From Candidatus Sulfotelmatobacter sp. (GTDB taxonomy: Bacteria > Acidobacteriota > Terriglobia > Terriglobales > Acidobacteriaceae), in NCBI GenBank assembly GCA_025928375.1, contig JAICJP010000002.1, positions 1-43,911 of the forward strand: a stretch of DNA of 43,911 nucleotides, in the 5' to 3' direction. A program made the translations under genes and the position numbers. Each line of letters opens with the position of its first letter. Position 1 is the stretch's first letter. The notes under the pieces are model-generated. The model made no database searches. It was not told the DNA's origin and saw nothing but the letters and a program-made list of their open reading frames with translations. This document shows, piece by piece, positions 43,561 through 43,911 of the stretch.

Positions 43561-43911
43561 TTAGGTCATGTATCCACGGCCATAGATTCCGACCACGAGT
43601 GCTGCAACGGCGGCGACAAGGAACATGACCGGCACGCCATTTCCTAAAGAATGGTCATGTGCTCGGATGTGTGTGACCAGGGCCCCGATAAAGAACAGCG
43701 TGAGCCCAGCGGCGGCGAGCACCCCAATCAGGGGCACGCCAATGCCTACGAGCAATCCCACTGCACCCGCAGCTTTGAGTATCCCCAGAATGGGAAGCGA
43801 CCACTCCGGCACCCCCAACTGGTTCATGTTTCCGAGGAGCCACTTGGGACGGATGAAGTCATTCGCGGCCGCATATATGTTCGCGGCAGCAGCAACGGCT
43901 GTAATGATGAT
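43561..43911 (-). CDS. DoxX-family membrane protein, 5' end outside window
   Basis: The frame stays open to the window edge and in-frame upstream codons read ITAVAAAANIYAAANDFIRP, typical for DoxX-like family members, so the start lies beyond 43911. An ATG at 43827 is internal. The visible 116 residues contain LGVPEWSLPILGILKAAGAV, VGIGVPLIGVLAAAGLTLFF and a C-terminal hydrophobic helix, giving about four membrane segments. Such proteins are small quinone- or thiol-linked inner-membrane components. The CMD/AhpD-like gene follows 96 bases downstream, probably in one operon. Confidence 0.88.
   Translation of the reverse strand: MIITAVAAAANIYAAANDFIRPKWLLGNMNQLGVPEWSLPILGILKAAGAVGLLVGIGVPLIGVLAAAGLTLFFIGALVTHIRAHDHSLGNGVPVMFLVAAVAALVVGIYGRGYMT

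Overview
The window looks like a chromosomal segment of a soil-type Acidobacteriota (Terriglobia-like) bacterium. This rests on several features seen together: a roughly 1270-residue TonB-dependent receptor with an N-terminal carboxypeptidase-regulatory-like domain and no SusD partner, an FG-GAP/UnbV (CRTAC1-type) exported protein, large periplasmic TPR proteins, Tat-exported Gfo/Idh/MocA and TIM-barrel sugar proteins, a subtilase ending in VVWG repeats, and an NHL-repeat (6-bladed propeller) relic. The species assignment is inference; no rRNA gene is present.

Layout. 1-3766: end of an oligopeptide-type ABC importer operon (two permeases, a binding protein, one ATPase). 4023-6605: exported subtilisin-like protease plus a small polytopic membrane protein. 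6658-9649: divergent pair, a GH35-type beta-galactosidase and L-rhamnose isomerase. 9851-14532: an acetyltransferase, then nitrogen genes (P-II protein, Amt ammonium transporter) and a beta-barrel porin. 15274-20490: tight rhamnose operon (kinase, aldolase-dehydrogenase fusion, mutarotase, RhaT transporter), convergent with an exported alpha-L-rhamnosidase (20570-22975). 23400-25435: decayed island with a 3' half-tRNA-Asp, two copies of a ~73-bp direct repeat, an NHL-repeat pseudogene and a frameshifted PEP-mutase/isocitrate-lyase family gene. 25570-27828: two-gene operon of Tat-exported sugar enzymes. 28303-42010: clan GH-D alpha-galactosidase-like enzyme, TonB receptor, CRTAC1 protein, two TPR proteins and a second GH-D enzyme. 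42090-43911: an orphan Tat leader, a small LuxR-type HTH protein, a broken groES, an AhpD/CMD-like protein and a DoxX-family protein cut by the window edge.

How it fits together (inference): extracellular or periplasmic glycosidases (GH35, GH78, two GH-D enzymes) would release galactose and rhamnose from a plant- or microbe-derived glycan. The TonB receptor would bring oligosaccharides across the outer membrane, RhaT would import L-rhamnose, and RhaM/RhaI/RhaB/aldolase-dehydrogenase would convert it to dihydroxyacetone phosphate and L-lactate. The locus resembles a polysaccharide-utilisation locus built without SusC/SusD pairing. No dedicated sugar-responsive regulator is visible. The only possible regulators are a 65-residue LuxR-type HTH protein and P-II.

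The clearest unexplained structures are the half-tRNA plus paired repeats, which look like the scar of a lost integrated element, and the subtilase with VVWG-repeat tail beside its membrane-protein neighbour.
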